Source: an uncultured Caldimonas sp. (GTDB lineage Bacteria; Pseudomonadota; Gammaproteobacteria; Burkholderiales; Burkholderiaceae). From it: a stretch of DNA of 64,000 bases. Positions within the stretch are counted from its first letter, which is position 1. Every line of letters starts with the position of its first letter. Shown here in pieces: positions 15,744 to 24,053 of this stretch. The position numbers were made by a program, and so were the translations under genes. The stretch spans positions 27,198-91,197 of the forward strand of contig NZ_CAMLJQ010000017.1 of NCBI RefSeq assembly GCF_946480305.1. The letters run 5' to 3'. Below the pieces are notes generated by a model. That model was given only the letters and a program-made list of their open reading frames with translations, was not told the DNA's origin and did not search any database.

Positions 15744-17044
15744 GCACTGGACCTTCTCGAACGCAACCAGTCCAGCACCCCTTCGGACGACGCAGGCGGA
15801 TCGAGCACGTACGCGAGCGCAGCAGGAACCACCAGTTCGACCTCGGTTCCCGAATCCTGCACGCCATGTATCGACAGCCGTGCACCCAGCCTGCGCGCAC
15901 GCTCGCGCATGCCGGGCAGGCCCCATCGGCCGCGCCGGGCGCCTGCCGACAGCACCTGCGGGTCCATCCCGCCGCCGTCATCGCGTACGCACAACCTGAA
16001 CACGTCGGCGCCGTACGTCAGCTCGACCAGCACCTCGCCGGCGCCGGCATGCTGGAACGCATTGAGCAGCGCTTCGCGCCCGATCCAGTAGGCCTCCTCG
16101 GCCACCACTGGCTGAAGCTCACGAAGACCGGTGTGCCGCTCGAGCCGGAATCGCGTGCCGTACTCGGCCATCAATTCTTCGCCCGCAGTGCATAGCACGT
16201 CGGCCAGGCTGCCGGGCGTCTTGTCGACGCCGCGCAGGCCTGCCAGTCGGTCGCGGCCCTCGAGGAGGACGCGATCGGCTTGCTCGAGCGCATCATCCAT
16301 CATCCTGCGGGCGGGAGTATCCGCAGGAATACGCATTGCGGCCGACTGGAAGCGCAGGATCAACCCCTGGATGCCTTGCAGCAGCGTGTCGTGCAGCTCG
16401 CGCGCGATGCGCTCGCGCTCCACCAGCCGCTCCTGGCCCGCAAGCTCCTCCAGCTTGGCGAGCGACTCCGACAGCTCGCGGTTGCGTTCCGATAGACGTG
16501 TGCGCAGGTTGCTGAACTGCCAGCCGAAGGTGGTCAGCTGGTGTATCGCGAGAAAGAAGTAGAGGCCGAGCGCAAACGTGGTCAGGTCGTTGACCGCCGG
16601 ATACCGGAAGTCGTCGCGTGCGAGGTAGAGCGCCAACGCGATCGACAGGCCGACCAGGGTCCATGCCCAGGTGAACTGCTGCGGCTTGAAGCCGACCAGC
16701 GCGAAGATGTAGGTGACGCACACCCCGACGAGGAACAGCACCGCCAACTGCGGCGCCAGCACCAGGAAGATCAGTTGCGCCGCGCACGACGCCCCCACCT
16801 GCGCGACCAGCATGCCGGGATCGCGCAGCCGCAGGTTCCACCCGCTCCAGATCAGCAACGCGAACACCCCGTTCATGCCGACGCTGCTGACGAGGAAGAT
16901 GCCCCACAGCGCCCAGCTCAGTTCACCGGCCCACACGTACAGCAGCATGACCGCCGCCTGCAGGCTCGTGTTGGCGAAGGCGAGCATCGTCAGCCGCAGC
17001 CGATGGGTCTGCAGTCTGCGTTCTCTCTGGGGGTTGTTGTCCAT
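15740..17044 (-). CDS. NarL-partner sensor histidine kinase (7TM-like input, HisKA_3)
   Basis: This is a 434-residue inner-membrane kinase. About six hydrophobic helices (residues 20-175) form the sensor part. A coiled coil follows, then the HisKA_3 box ARELHDTLLQGIQGL with phospho-acceptor His218, and a HATPase domain with an N-box (EALLNAFQHA) and G-box (DDGGGM, GRWGLPGMRERA). The start at ATG 17044 was chosen because upstream sequence lacks hydrophobic or conserved features. Its cognate regulator overlaps by four bases. The signal cannot be deduced because the membrane part has no known periplasmic domain. Confidence 0.85.
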   Translation of the reverse strand: MDNNPQRERRLQTHRLRLTMLAFANTSLQAAVMLLYVWAGELSWALWGIFLVSSVGMNGVFALLIWSGWNLRLRDPGMLVAQVGASCAAQLIFLVLAPQLAVLFLVGVCVTYIFALVGFKPQQFTWAWTLVGLSIALALYLARDDFRYPAVNDLTTFALGLYFFLAIHQLTTFGWQFSNLRTRLSERNRELSESLAKLEELAGQERLVERERIARELHDTLLQGIQGLILRFQSAAMRIPADTPARRMMDDALEQADRVLLEGRDRLAGLRGVDKTPGSLADVLCTAGEELMAEYGTRFRLERHTGLRELQPVVAEEAYWIGREALLNAFQHAGAGEVLVELTYGADVFRLCVRDDGGGMDPQVLSAGARRGRWGLPGMRERARRLGARLSIHGVQDSGTEVELVVPAALAYVLDPPASSEGVLDWLRSRRSSA

Positions 17045-17205
17045 GTCGCGCTCCGCGTCCACGCGTTCAATCGAACTCAAGCCGAGGCGCAGACCGTTTC
17101 GTACGATGACGCATCGATGCGCCCGCGGCATCCCTCAAAAGGGTAACCGCACCGCTCGCCGCGAGGCAACCGCCCGGGTTCGAGCAGGTGCTGTGCCAGG
17201 AAGGC

Positions 17206-18396
17206 TCACATGTGCAGCATGCCGGCAGGCGGCGCGTGATGCGTAACAGGCGTGCCGATGGCGCCGGGCCTCTGTTCATGCGAGGACGGCGTCAGCGCGA
17301 GCAACACGGCGATCGGCAGAGCGGAGCCGAGCGCGCGGGTGCCGATGCGCGCCAGCGGGACGCTGCCGGGGCTGCCGATCTCCGCCGTGCCTTCTTCCTC
17401 ATCGATCTGGATCAGGGGGACGCTTGCGCTCGCGCAACGGCGGCGCAGTTCACTGGACACGGCCGTGGGCGTGTCGCGCTCGAGGACGACGGCCGCCGGG
17501 CGGCGCATTCCCCATGCGTCGGCCTGGCCGTTCACGGCATCCGCGAACTCCACCTCCACGCCGAGATGCTCGATGGCTTCATAGATGGCGCGGCGGGCTT
17601 CCACGCGCGAGGCGACAACCAGCACCGGCCCGCCACGCGGTGCGTCGCCCGCTTGCGCCTGGCCTGTGCCAAGTTCCACCACTTCGATGGCGGGCGATTC
17701 GCGCACGTCGATGCACGCGAAACTGAATCGCACCCATGTCATGCCGCCCTCGTCGCCGCTGCGCATGCTCCATCCCAGCGCCTGCGCCGCGTGCCGCAAC
17801 AAATGCCAGTTCGCGCCCCACGCAGCGGGCCCGCCGAAGCGGCTGCAGCGGACGCGTTCGTTGCGGTGCTGGATCGCACAGACGAGATGCGCCTCGTTGG
17901 CAAGCTCGCCCCGCTCGATGTGCAACTCCAGGCGTCGGTCCGCGTGGTCCATCGCCCAGGCGAGCAGCCCGTGCAGCAGCGAGGCCACCAGGGATCGATC
18001 GGCCGACACCTCGGTCGCCGGCAGCAGCCGCAGCACCGACAAGCCGCTGCGCCGCAAGGGTTCGCCCAACGAGGTCAGTGCCTCCTGCACCAGCTCATCG
18101 AGCTTCAACCGCTCGCTCCGGCCACGCCCCCCGCGCTCTGCAATCTTCGCGATCTGCTGGCTGCGCACGCCGATCTGCCGTGCCTTCTCGAGGCTGCGGC
18201 GCACGTCGGAGATCACGGTCGACCGGACGCGCCCCTGGTCTGCCGCATCGGACAGCAGCCGCATGGCCGCCTCGAGGTTGTCTTCCATTTCCCACCCGAC
18301 CTGCCTGAGGAGGTCGCACCACAGGATGTGCATACCGACCGAGCCGGCAAGGCCCTGCTCCGGCACTGCGTCGACAGGCGATGAAGCGTTGATCAT
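17206..18396 (-). CDS. degenerate kinase/receiver-like regulatory protein under a PIP box
   Basis: This is a protein of about 396 residues. The first 110 residues are helical, like a dimerisation domain but without a phospho-acceptor His. Residues about 115-250 resemble a HATPase fold with a degraded N-box (LLHGLLAWAMDHADRRLELH) and a WHLLRHAAQALGW helix. A pseudo-receiver (about 275-375: VLVVASRVEARRAIYEAIE, AAVVLERDTP) lacks the normal acid pocket. It is therefore probably not a working kinase. ATG 18396 is preferred; ATG 18435 is possible, since the PIP box (18488-18512) and its -10 predict a start of transcription near 18445. The function is unknown; regulation with the T3SS is inferred. 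Confidence 0.55.
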   Translation of the reverse strand: MINASSPVDAVPEQGLAGSVGMHILWCDLLRQVGWEMEDNLEAAMRLLSDAADQGRVRSTVISDVRRSLEKARQIGVRSQQIAKIAERGGRGRSERLKLDELVQEALTSLGEPLRRSGLSVLRLLPATEVSADRSLVASLLHGLLAWAMDHADRRLELHIERGELANEAHLVCAIQHRNERVRCSRFGGPAAWGANWHLLRHAAQALGWSMRSGDEGGMTWVRFSFACIDVRESPAIEVVELGTGQAQAGDAPRGGPVLVVASRVEARRAIYEAIEHLGVEVEFADAVNGQADAWGMRRPAAVVLERDTPTAVSSELRRRCASASVPLIQIDEEEGTAEIGSPGSVPLARIGTRALGSALPIAVLLALTPSSHEQRPGAIGTPVTHHAPPAGMLHM

Positions 18397-18487
18397 GGAT
18401 ATCGGCACGGTTGAAGACGAAGAGGTGCAGCGCATCGGCGCCGCACGTGCAACCTTAGAAACGCCATCGATGCGCGTGACATGTTCC

Positions 18488-18512
18488 ACGAAGCGCGACC
18501 GGAAAAAGCGAA
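18488..18512 (-). promoter_or_regulatory. PIP box (TTCGC-N15-TTCGT) with -10 at N30
   Basis: On the minus strand TTCGC (18512-18508) and TTCGT (18492-18488) are separated by 15 bases. TAAGGT (18457-18452) fits YANNNT exactly 30 bases later. It is directed at the gene ending at 17206 and lies in the divergent gap before the 18620 gene. Confidence 0.7.
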
Positions 18513-18619
18513 GAATGCACCGCGCTTCGCTTTGGCACCGATCCCTGCGGCTGCGACTCGCATCGCCGCGTGCTCGCGCAAACACTCGCCGCCATCACGC
18601 ACCCACCGCAGGAGCACGC

Positions 18620-19036
18620 ATGAGCACACGTCTGTATGCATCACAGGTCATGGCAGCGCTGGCAGACCAACTGGGCACCGCGACGCGCACGACGACCTGC
18701 ACGCCGTTCGGCGTGCCGCTCCAGCCGGCCTGGGGAAGATACGCCGTCGGACAGCACGTCAGCGCGCCGGGCGTTGATGAGTGCAGTCCCCGGCTGGCAT
18801 GCGAAGTGATCGCCGTAGGGCGTCGCCCGGACCATGCCGGCGTGTGGTGCCTGCTGCGCAGCCTGGACCGGCACGGCGGCTTCGCACTCGTGCATGAAGG
18901 CGACGTGCGTCCGCTCGACGAGACGCGCGTCGCATCCCGCGACGTGCAGGCCACGCGGCGCACGCCGGCCGTGTGGCATGGCGCTGCTGCGGTGATGCGC
19001 CCGCTGCACGCGAGCCGGCAAGCGGCAGTTCGCTAG
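18620..19036 (+). CDS. small protein of unknown function
   Basis: This is a 138-residue frame with AGGAG seven bases before ATG 18620. It opens MSTRLYASQVMAALADQLG. The middle (about 40-110) looks like a small beta-barrel (VGQHVSAPG, RLACEVIAVGRR, GVWCLLRSLD, FALVHEGDVRPL). There is no membrane segment. The gene diverges from the PIP-controlled degenerate kinase and converges with the OmpR-like regulator at 19058 (21 bp between stops). No family is recognised. Confidence 0.55.
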   Translation: MSTRLYASQVMAALADQLGTATRTTTCTPFGVPLQPAWGRYAVGQHVSAPGVDECSPRLACEVIAVGRRPDHAGVWCLLRSLDRHGGFALVHEGDVRPLDETRVASRDVQATRRTPAVWHGAAAVMRPLHASRQAAVR

Positions 19037-19057
19037 GCTGGCTTCGCGCGGCGGCGC

Positions 19058-19855
19058 TCAGGGCTCGAGCGCCGTTGCGGCCAGTTCGGGCACACGCACC
19101 ACGACCGGCAGCGGACCCTGCACACGGCTCGCGGCACGCGCTTCCGCCACCATGCGGTAGCCCACGTTGGTGACGGCGTGCAGTACCAGCAACTGCTCGG
19201 CCGATTCGCATGCGAGCAACAGCTTGCGACGCAGACGACACACATGCTGCTCGATGGTCCGCTTCGCGACGCTGACGTCGGTGCCCCAGACTTGCCTGGA
19301 GATCGTGTGCAGGTGCACCACCTGGCCGGAACTCTCGAACAGCACCCAAGCGAGCGCGAACTCGCGCCACGTCAGCTGCAGTTCGCCACCCCGAAAGCGC
19401 AAGGTGCGGGACTGGGCGTCGAGCGTGCACGGGCCCACCTGCTGCGAGACGCGCTGCTCGGGCTCCCGGCAGACCTCGACGCGGGCGCGGATGCGGTTCA
19501 CCAGCGTGTGGCTGGCCTCGCCGATGACCGCGTAGTCGCAGGCGCCCAAGCGCAGCGCTGAAGCGATCTCTGCCGCCGAGCCATTGCCCACGGCGATGAT
19601 GGGCACGTTGGTCGTGCCGCGGAATCTGAGGGCCGCCATGCAGGCCGCCAGGTGGGTGCCCTTGTCCTCGACGATCGCCACGTCGAAATCCGCAGTGTGC
19701 AATGCGGCCACCAACTCCGCGGTGGAGCCGAACTTGCGCATGCGCATGCCTTCGCCTTCGAGTGCGCCACCCACCGCCGCTTCCGTCCAGCGGGAGACAA
19801 ACAGCGCTGCCACTTGGGATGTCGCGTTCGGTGCTACGTTCATTGGTGTACTCAT
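19058..19855 (-). CDS. OmpR/HrpG-like regulator with atypical receiver (paralogue 1)
   Basis: This 265-residue protein has a GAGG six bases before ATG 19855. The receiver-like part (about 15-125) ends its third strand with IVEDKG. It has Gly where Thr/Ser is expected (IIAVGNG) and no Lys after GACDYAVIG, so phosphorylation is doubtful. The C-terminal winged helix (about 140-245) is OmpR-type (LTWREFALAWVLFES, ISRQVWG, RTIEQHVCRLRRKL). HrpG, an OmpR-type protein, activates hrpB/hrpX in Ralstonia and Xanthomonas, and this protein and its neighbour could have that role. It is clearly paralogous to the product of 20201-20926. Confidence 0.7.
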   Translation of the reverse strand: MSTPMNVAPNATSQVAALFVSRWTEAAVGGALEGEGMRMRKFGSTAELVAALHTADFDVAIVEDKGTHLAACMAALRFRGTTNVPIIAVGNGSAAEIASALRLGACDYAVIGEASHTLVNRIRARVEVCREPEQRVSQQVGPCTLDAQSRTLRFRGGELQLTWREFALAWVLFESSGQVVHLHTISRQVWGTDVSVAKRTIEQHVCRLRRKLLLACESAEQLLVLHAVTNVGYRMVAEARAASRVQGPLPVVVRVPELAATALEP

Positions 19856-20200
19856 CTGCAACCTCGTTGTTGGATCGCTGCGCACCACTGCCAGTGCGCG
19901 GCACCTCGCATCACATGGGGTGCGGACAGCCTACCCAGGCAGATCACTCGGCGAATCGCATATTCCGGGCACTGCGGGCTAACACTTTCGAGGGATGCGA
20001 GTTGCACTTGGAGACATCGACCCGCGCACGACGTGGCGGCAGGCGTGCAATGCGCACGGGCGTGCGCAGGCCAAGGCTCCGCACACTGGGAACCACTCCC
20101 ATGCAAAGTCGCTTCACGGCGCTCGCGTCGCAGCATGCCCGCAGCAAGCTGCCCCCGCGGGCAGCGCTGCCTCATCGGACTCGCAACCCTGCGAGCCGGC
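19856..20200. other. intergenic stretch between the two OmpR-like paralogues
   Basis: These 345 bases hold the upstream region of the 19058 gene and the downstream region of the 20201 gene. No supported reading frame, complete PIP pair or clear hairpin with a T-run was found. A single CGAA occurs at 19954-19957. Confidence 0.5.
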
Positions 20201-20926
20201 TCACGACGACGGGGTCGTCCAGGCAGCCGCGGCGTCGCGCCGCAACGCCCCGAGGTACAAGCGATATCCGATGCCATAGACCGCCTGCACATGCATGCTC
20301 GGCACGTCCTCGTCGGGCATCTCGCCGAGCTTGCAGCGCAAGCGATAGATGTGCTGCTGTATCGACCGCTTGCTGATCGCGGCCGCACGGCCCCACAGGC
20401 GCGTGGCGACCGTATCGAGGGTCACCACCTTGCCGTGCTGCTCGAACAGCAGCCACGCCAGCGCGAACTCGCGCGCCGTGAGCACGATCTCGCGGCCCTT
20501 GTAGGTGACGCGTTGCCGCGTGCGGTCGAGCAGGTAGCCCCCGGCTTGCAACACGCTGGTCTCGTCCGGCTGACCAGTGGCTTCGACCCGCGCGTTCAGC
20601 CGCGCAAGAATGCTTTCCACGCCATCGCTGATGCTCGCGTAGTCCGTCGCACCGCACCGCAATGCACGGGCAATGTCGCCTGGTCTGCCGGCACCGACGA
20701 TGATGGCCGGGAACCTGCTCAGCCCATGGCTCTTGAGCACGGCCAGCCAGTGGCCCAGGCGCACCTCGTTGTCCTCGATGAGGGCCCCATGCACGCAGCC
20801 GCTGCGCATGGCGGCCAGCACGCCGTGGATGTCGCGCTGGACAACCACGTCGACGCCCGGCCATGTGAGCAGGGGCCGCAGGCAGATTTCACTGGCAGGG
20901 TCCGTGAACAAGGTGGCGACTCTCAT
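20201..20926 (-). CDS. OmpR/HrpG-like regulator with atypical receiver (paralogue 2)
   Basis: This 241-residue protein has AGGAGG five bases before ATG 20926. The receiver-like part (1-115) has LIEDNE in place of the usual phospho-Asp strand, no conserved Thr (AIIVGAG) and no Lys (GATDYASIS). The winged helix (about 130-230) has LTAREFALAWLLFEQHGKVV and SIQQHIYRLRCKL, close to the paralogue 350 bp away. A PIP-like box (21047-21071) lies about 120 bp upstream. It could control T3SS genes in HrpG fashion without phosphorylation; this is inference. Confidence 0.7.
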   Translation of the reverse strand: MRVATLFTDPASEICLRPLLTWPGVDVVVQRDIHGVLAAMRSGCVHGALIEDNEVRLGHWLAVLKSHGLSRFPAIIVGAGRPGDIARALRCGATDYASISDGVESILARLNARVEATGQPDETSVLQAGGYLLDRTRQRVTYKGREIVLTAREFALAWLLFEQHGKVVTLDTVATRLWGRAAAISKRSIQQHIYRLRCKLGEMPDEDVPSMHVQAVYGIGYRLYLGALRRDAAAAWTTPSS

Positions 20927-21046
20927 CTCATCCTCCTGGGTCGACGTGAAACGCGTTGCGTGCGAGATGGCGGTTGGCGGTCGTTCGACACCGCGGCGCA
21001 CACCCATCGGTTATCGCGTCCAGCTGCCGCGTCAAGGGCCCAGGGT

Positions 21047-21071
21047 GCGAAGCTTCAAGCAGTGACCCGAA
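21047..21071 (-). promoter_or_regulatory. PIP-like box (TTCGG-N15-TTCGC)
   Basis: On the minus strand TTCGG (21071-21067) and TTCGC (21051-21047) are separated by 15 bases, upstream of the OmpR-like gene ending at 20201. No YANNNT is found at N30-N32. It overlaps the gap between that gene and the spermidine-synthase-like gene. Confidence 0.5.
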
Positions 21072-21109
21072 CCCGACGCGCCCATACGGCGTGGCGGCGC
21101 TGCGGCCAT

Positions 21110-22156
21110 TCAGCCGAACTTCTCCTCGACACGCTCCATCGCGCCTGAACGTGCACGGGCTTCGACGAGTGCCAGTGCGATCCCGCTCCACGCCGGTGGC
21201 GTGGGCCGCGCCACGGCGCGCTTGCGCCATGCTTGCAGCGCGGGGCAGCCGGCGTCGACGTCATGAATGAGGGCGTCGGTGCAATCGCGTGCAAGAACCT
21301 GCTCGACATGAGCCGACAGCCGCTTGGGATCGATCCCAAGCGCGGCGAGCGCTTGCACACCCTGCAGGTCCCCATGCTGCAGGCTCAGCGCCGCGTCCCT
21401 GGCTCCGTCGCCCGCGACGAGGATGCGGTTCCAGTCCACCGCCAGCACGTGAAAGTCGCCGTAGACGGCAGCGTAGGTCGCGTATTCCCTGCGCCTCAGC
21501 GGCTCCGGGCCAAAGGTGTTCGCAGCCAGCAGCCCCCCGGGCGCGAGGATGCGGTGCATCTCGCGCAGGAACTCCACCGTCATCAACCGTGCAGGAATGT
21601 AGTCGTCGTCGAAAACGTCGAGCACGATCACGTCATAGCGCCTGCCCGCCTCGTGGCTGCGCTGCACGAATGTCCGTGCATCCGCCACATGCAGCTGCAG
21701 GCTGTCGTCGGCCGTCAATCCGAAGAATGTTTGCGCGGCGTGCAGCACCACGGCGTCGTGGTCGATGGCGTCGATGTGTGCCGCGGGCACGATGCGCCGC
21801 AACGCCATGGGCAAGGCACCGCCTCCGACCCCGAGCACCAGCACATGGTGTGCACGCGGATGCGCCGCGACGACCGCAGCCAGGCTGCCCATCCATGCGT
21901 CGAGGACGGGCTCTCCCGCCACTCGCTGCACCCTCGTCTGCACTCGCTTCTCGTGCATGGAGAACGACAGGTAGCGCGCGTCGCCCTCGTCGTAGACACA
22001 TACCGTGTGGTGCTCGCCCTTGCTGCTGTGCAGCAACTTGCCGGTGTGTCCGAGCGTGTTTGACGTGGCGGTCGGCGGCATGGCCTGCGCCGCATCGTGG
22101 GCTGACGGGAGCCCGCATGGGGATGGCAAATGCGTGGAGTTGCGGGACTCGTCCAT
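21110..22156 (-). CDS. spermidine synthase-like (SpeE-fold) protein
   Basis: This 348-residue protein has a class I methyltransferase fold of the polyamine-synthase type. Motif I is VLVLGVGGGALPMAL, followed by DAIDHDAVVLHAA, a VADARTF loop and VIVLDVFDDDYIP. The N-terminal beta part (about 45-95) and the C-terminal 100 residues are family-like, but the active-site Asp pattern of true spermidine synthases is not fully conserved. The substrate is therefore uncertain. A near-PIP element (TTCGC-N16-TTCGG, 22225-22200) with CACAGT at N30 lies just before ATG 22156. If real, it would give an almost leaderless message. A later start (Met at 22081) is possible. Confidence 0.7.
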   Translation of the reverse strand: MDESRNSTHLPSPCGLPSAHDAAQAMPPTATSNTLGHTGKLLHSSKGEHHTVCVYDEGDARYLSFSMHEKRVQTRVQRVAGEPVLDAWMGSLAAVVAAHPRAHHVLVLGVGGGALPMALRRIVPAAHIDAIDHDAVVLHAAQTFFGLTADDSLQLHVADARTFVQRSHEAGRRYDVIVLDVFDDDYIPARLMTVEFLREMHRILAPGGLLAANTFGPEPLRRREYATYAAVYGDFHVLAVDWNRILVAGDGARDAALSLQHGDLQGVQALAALGIDPKRLSAHVEQVLARDCTDALIHDVDAGCPALQAWRKRAVARPTPPAWSGIALALVEARARSGAMERVEEKFG

Positions 22157-22294
22157 GCCGCACACTGTGGGTGGCACCGGTTTGCGGCGTATGCCGGAGC
22201 CGAAACGCAAGGCCGCAGACGCGAAGCGATATCAGCAGGGGGTTCGTGGGCAACCTGCGGAGGACGTGCCCTCGGACGACCACCGAGACCGGCG

Positions 22295-23179
22295 CTACTG
22301 CCCGCGCACTGGGGCCAGCCCCGTGTTCGATTCCGACGGCACGAGCGGGCGATCCAAAGGAGTCGTTGCGCCACCGCGAGCAGGATGGCAGGTGCAGTGC
22401 CCGTGCGACAGCCAGCCTGCCCGGTGCAGCAGCTCTCTCCCGCAAACACTGAGCCAGCGGGGCAGCACTTGGGCCACGCCGCCGTGGAAGCCACCGAACA
22501 TCAAGGTGGCCGACACGTTCACCACTTCATGCCACCAACCAGCCGGCACGTACAACACGTCACCCGCGTGCAGTTCGACTTCGAAGAACCCACGCGTCGA
22601 CCCTTGCCGCTCGGCCAGCGTGTGCACGTCGGCGCGCGCCAACACGGCCCACGCGTCGTACTTCGACGAGACCGCGCCGAGCTGCTGCACGACACCCGGC
22701 CGCGCGAGCCGCCACCGCTTGGTGCCGATCACCTGCACGGCCACGTTGTCGAGGTGATCGAAGTGCAGGCCGGTCGCGGCGCCTGCCGGTCCGATCCACG
22801 TGCGCAGTGAGCGAACGGCGGTGGCCCGAAGCAACTCGTGGTGACGCAGGTCGGACCGCAGTGCGGGGTGGGCGGCCAGCAGGTCGAATTCCTTGAGGTA
22901 CGCCAACCGACCGTCATGCCGCGCCCCGGTGTGCAGGCCAAGCAGGTACTGGCGCAGCTTCGACGCCTGGAACGCGGTGGCCTCGGCTTCGCGGTTGCCC
23001 TTGACGAGTTGCACCTCGGCATCGGGTACGCGCTGCGCCAGTTGCGCGAATGACCAGTTCCGCACGGCGGGCCAGTGGGCCGCCAATCCGCGATAGACCA
23101 CCGCTTCCGCGGGCGAATGCTGTCGCTGAAAGCGCGACGGGGGCAGTTCGGGTAGCGAGGGAAAGACCGGGTGGTGCAT
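22295..23179 (-). CDS. cupin-8/JmjC-type 2-oxoglutarate oxygenase-like protein
   Basis: This 294-residue protein has the iron facial triad HxD...H: His139 and Asp141 in TGLHFDHLD and His217 in VPAGWWHEV. Lys154 (IGTKRW) is placed to bind 2-oxoglutarate. The N-terminal part (PSLPELPPSRFQRQ...VVYRGLAAHWPAV) follows the cupin-8 family, whose members hydroxylate proteins or small substrates. ATG 23179 was chosen over an upstream Met because family members start near the PxF motif. It diverges from the GNAT gene at 23331. Whether it belongs to the T3SS-linked region is not known. Confidence 0.8.
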   Translation of the reverse strand: MHHPVFPSLPELPPSRFQRQHSPAEAVVYRGLAAHWPAVRNWSFAQLAQRVPDAEVQLVKGNREAEATAFQASKLRQYLLGLHTGARHDGRLAYLKEFDLLAAHPALRSDLRHHELLRATAVRSLRTWIGPAGAATGLHFDHLDNVAVQVIGTKRWRLARPGVVQQLGAVSSKYDAWAVLARADVHTLAERQGSTRGFFEVELHAGDVLYVPAGWWHEVVNVSATLMFGGFHGGVAQVLPRWLSVCGRELLHRAGWLSHGHCTCHPARGGATTPLDRPLVPSESNTGLAPVRGQ

Positions 23180-23330
23180 GGCAGGTGTCAGTGGCGACGG
23201 CAAGCGGCGCAAAGGTTACTGGCGAAGACGGCGCTCAGCTTTGATGCCCTGCCGCGGACCCCGGCCGTCATCACACCGTCATGCAGTTCAGCGCCAATCG
23301 CGGTCGACAAAAACCACTGCCCTGCCCTCT

Positions 23331-23990
23331 ATGGACCTCGACCAAGCAGACACCTCGGTCATCGACGCGCCTGCCCTCGCGCAGGCGCGTCCCTTCGCCC
23401 GACTGCTGACGCAGGACGACCTGCCGCAACTGCTCGACCTCGAACGCGATAAGTGGGACGACCACCAGGCAGCCTCGGCAGACGACCTGTCCGCGCGCAT
23501 AGCGGCCTACCCGCAACTCTCGATGGGCGCGTTCCATCCTCGTTCAGGGCGCATCCTCGCCTCCACGTTCCTCAAGCCCATCTCGCCAACGTTCTGGATG
23601 CGTGCGGCAGATTGGTTCGACTGCGCGACCAGCACGCCACCGCCTGACACGCGCAGCCTCTTCGGCATCAGCTTGAGCGGTCGCGACGACGGCGGCGTGG
23701 ACGCCCTCGGCGAGTTCTTGTGGCCGCATCTGGCCGCATGCGGTTGGCGCGAGGTGTATCTCGGCTCGCCTATCCCTGGCTGGACGCAGTGGCAGCAGCA
23801 GAACCCGGGAGCCAGCGTCCAGACGTACGTCGCCCGCCGGCGCAGCGACGGCCTGCCCTGCGACCCGCAACTACGGTACTACCACCGACGCGGCTTCAAG
23901 GACATCGTGTGCGTGAAGCGAGACTATTTCCCCCATGAACGCTCCCAAGACCACGGCGTGATCGTGCGGCGCGACGTGAGCCCGGTCTGA
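23331..23990 (+). CDS. GNAT-type acetyltransferase-like protein
   Basis: This 219-residue protein has, after a short polar leader, ARPFARLLTQDDLPQLLDLE, the first strand and helix of a GNAT fold. Later comes LFGISLSGRDDGGVDALGEFLW where the CoA-binding loop is expected, and a C-terminal RYYHRRGFKDI typical of GNATs. The R/Q-x-x-G-x-A loop is not strict. The start at ATG 23331 gives the usual length. It is separated from the minus-strand effector gene by a hairpin at 24020-24045. The substrate is unknown. Confidence 0.65.
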   Translation: MDLDQADTSVIDAPALAQARPFARLLTQDDLPQLLDLERDKWDDHQAASADDLSARIAAYPQLSMGAFHPRSGRILASTFLKPISPTFWMRAADWFDCATSTPPPDTRSLFGISLSGRDDGGVDALGEFLWPHLAACGWREVYLGSPIPGWTQWQQQNPGASVQTYVARRRSDGLPCDPQLRYYHRRGFKDIVCVKRDYFPHERSQDHGVIVRRDVSPV

Positions 23991-24019
23991 CCGGCTGGCG
24001 CCCTGCTTCATCGCACAAC

Positions 24020-24045
24020 GGCCGCCTCGCAACAGCGGGGCGGCC
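24020..24045. terminator. hairpin between convergent genes
   Basis: GGCCGCCTCGC (24020-24030) pairs with GCGGGGCGGCC (24035-24045) across AACA, an 11-bp stem with one G-T pair. There is no clear T-run on either side, so it is a structure-based call. It lies between the stops at 23990 and 24054. Confidence 0.5.
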
Positions 24046-24053
24046 CTCGCCGG

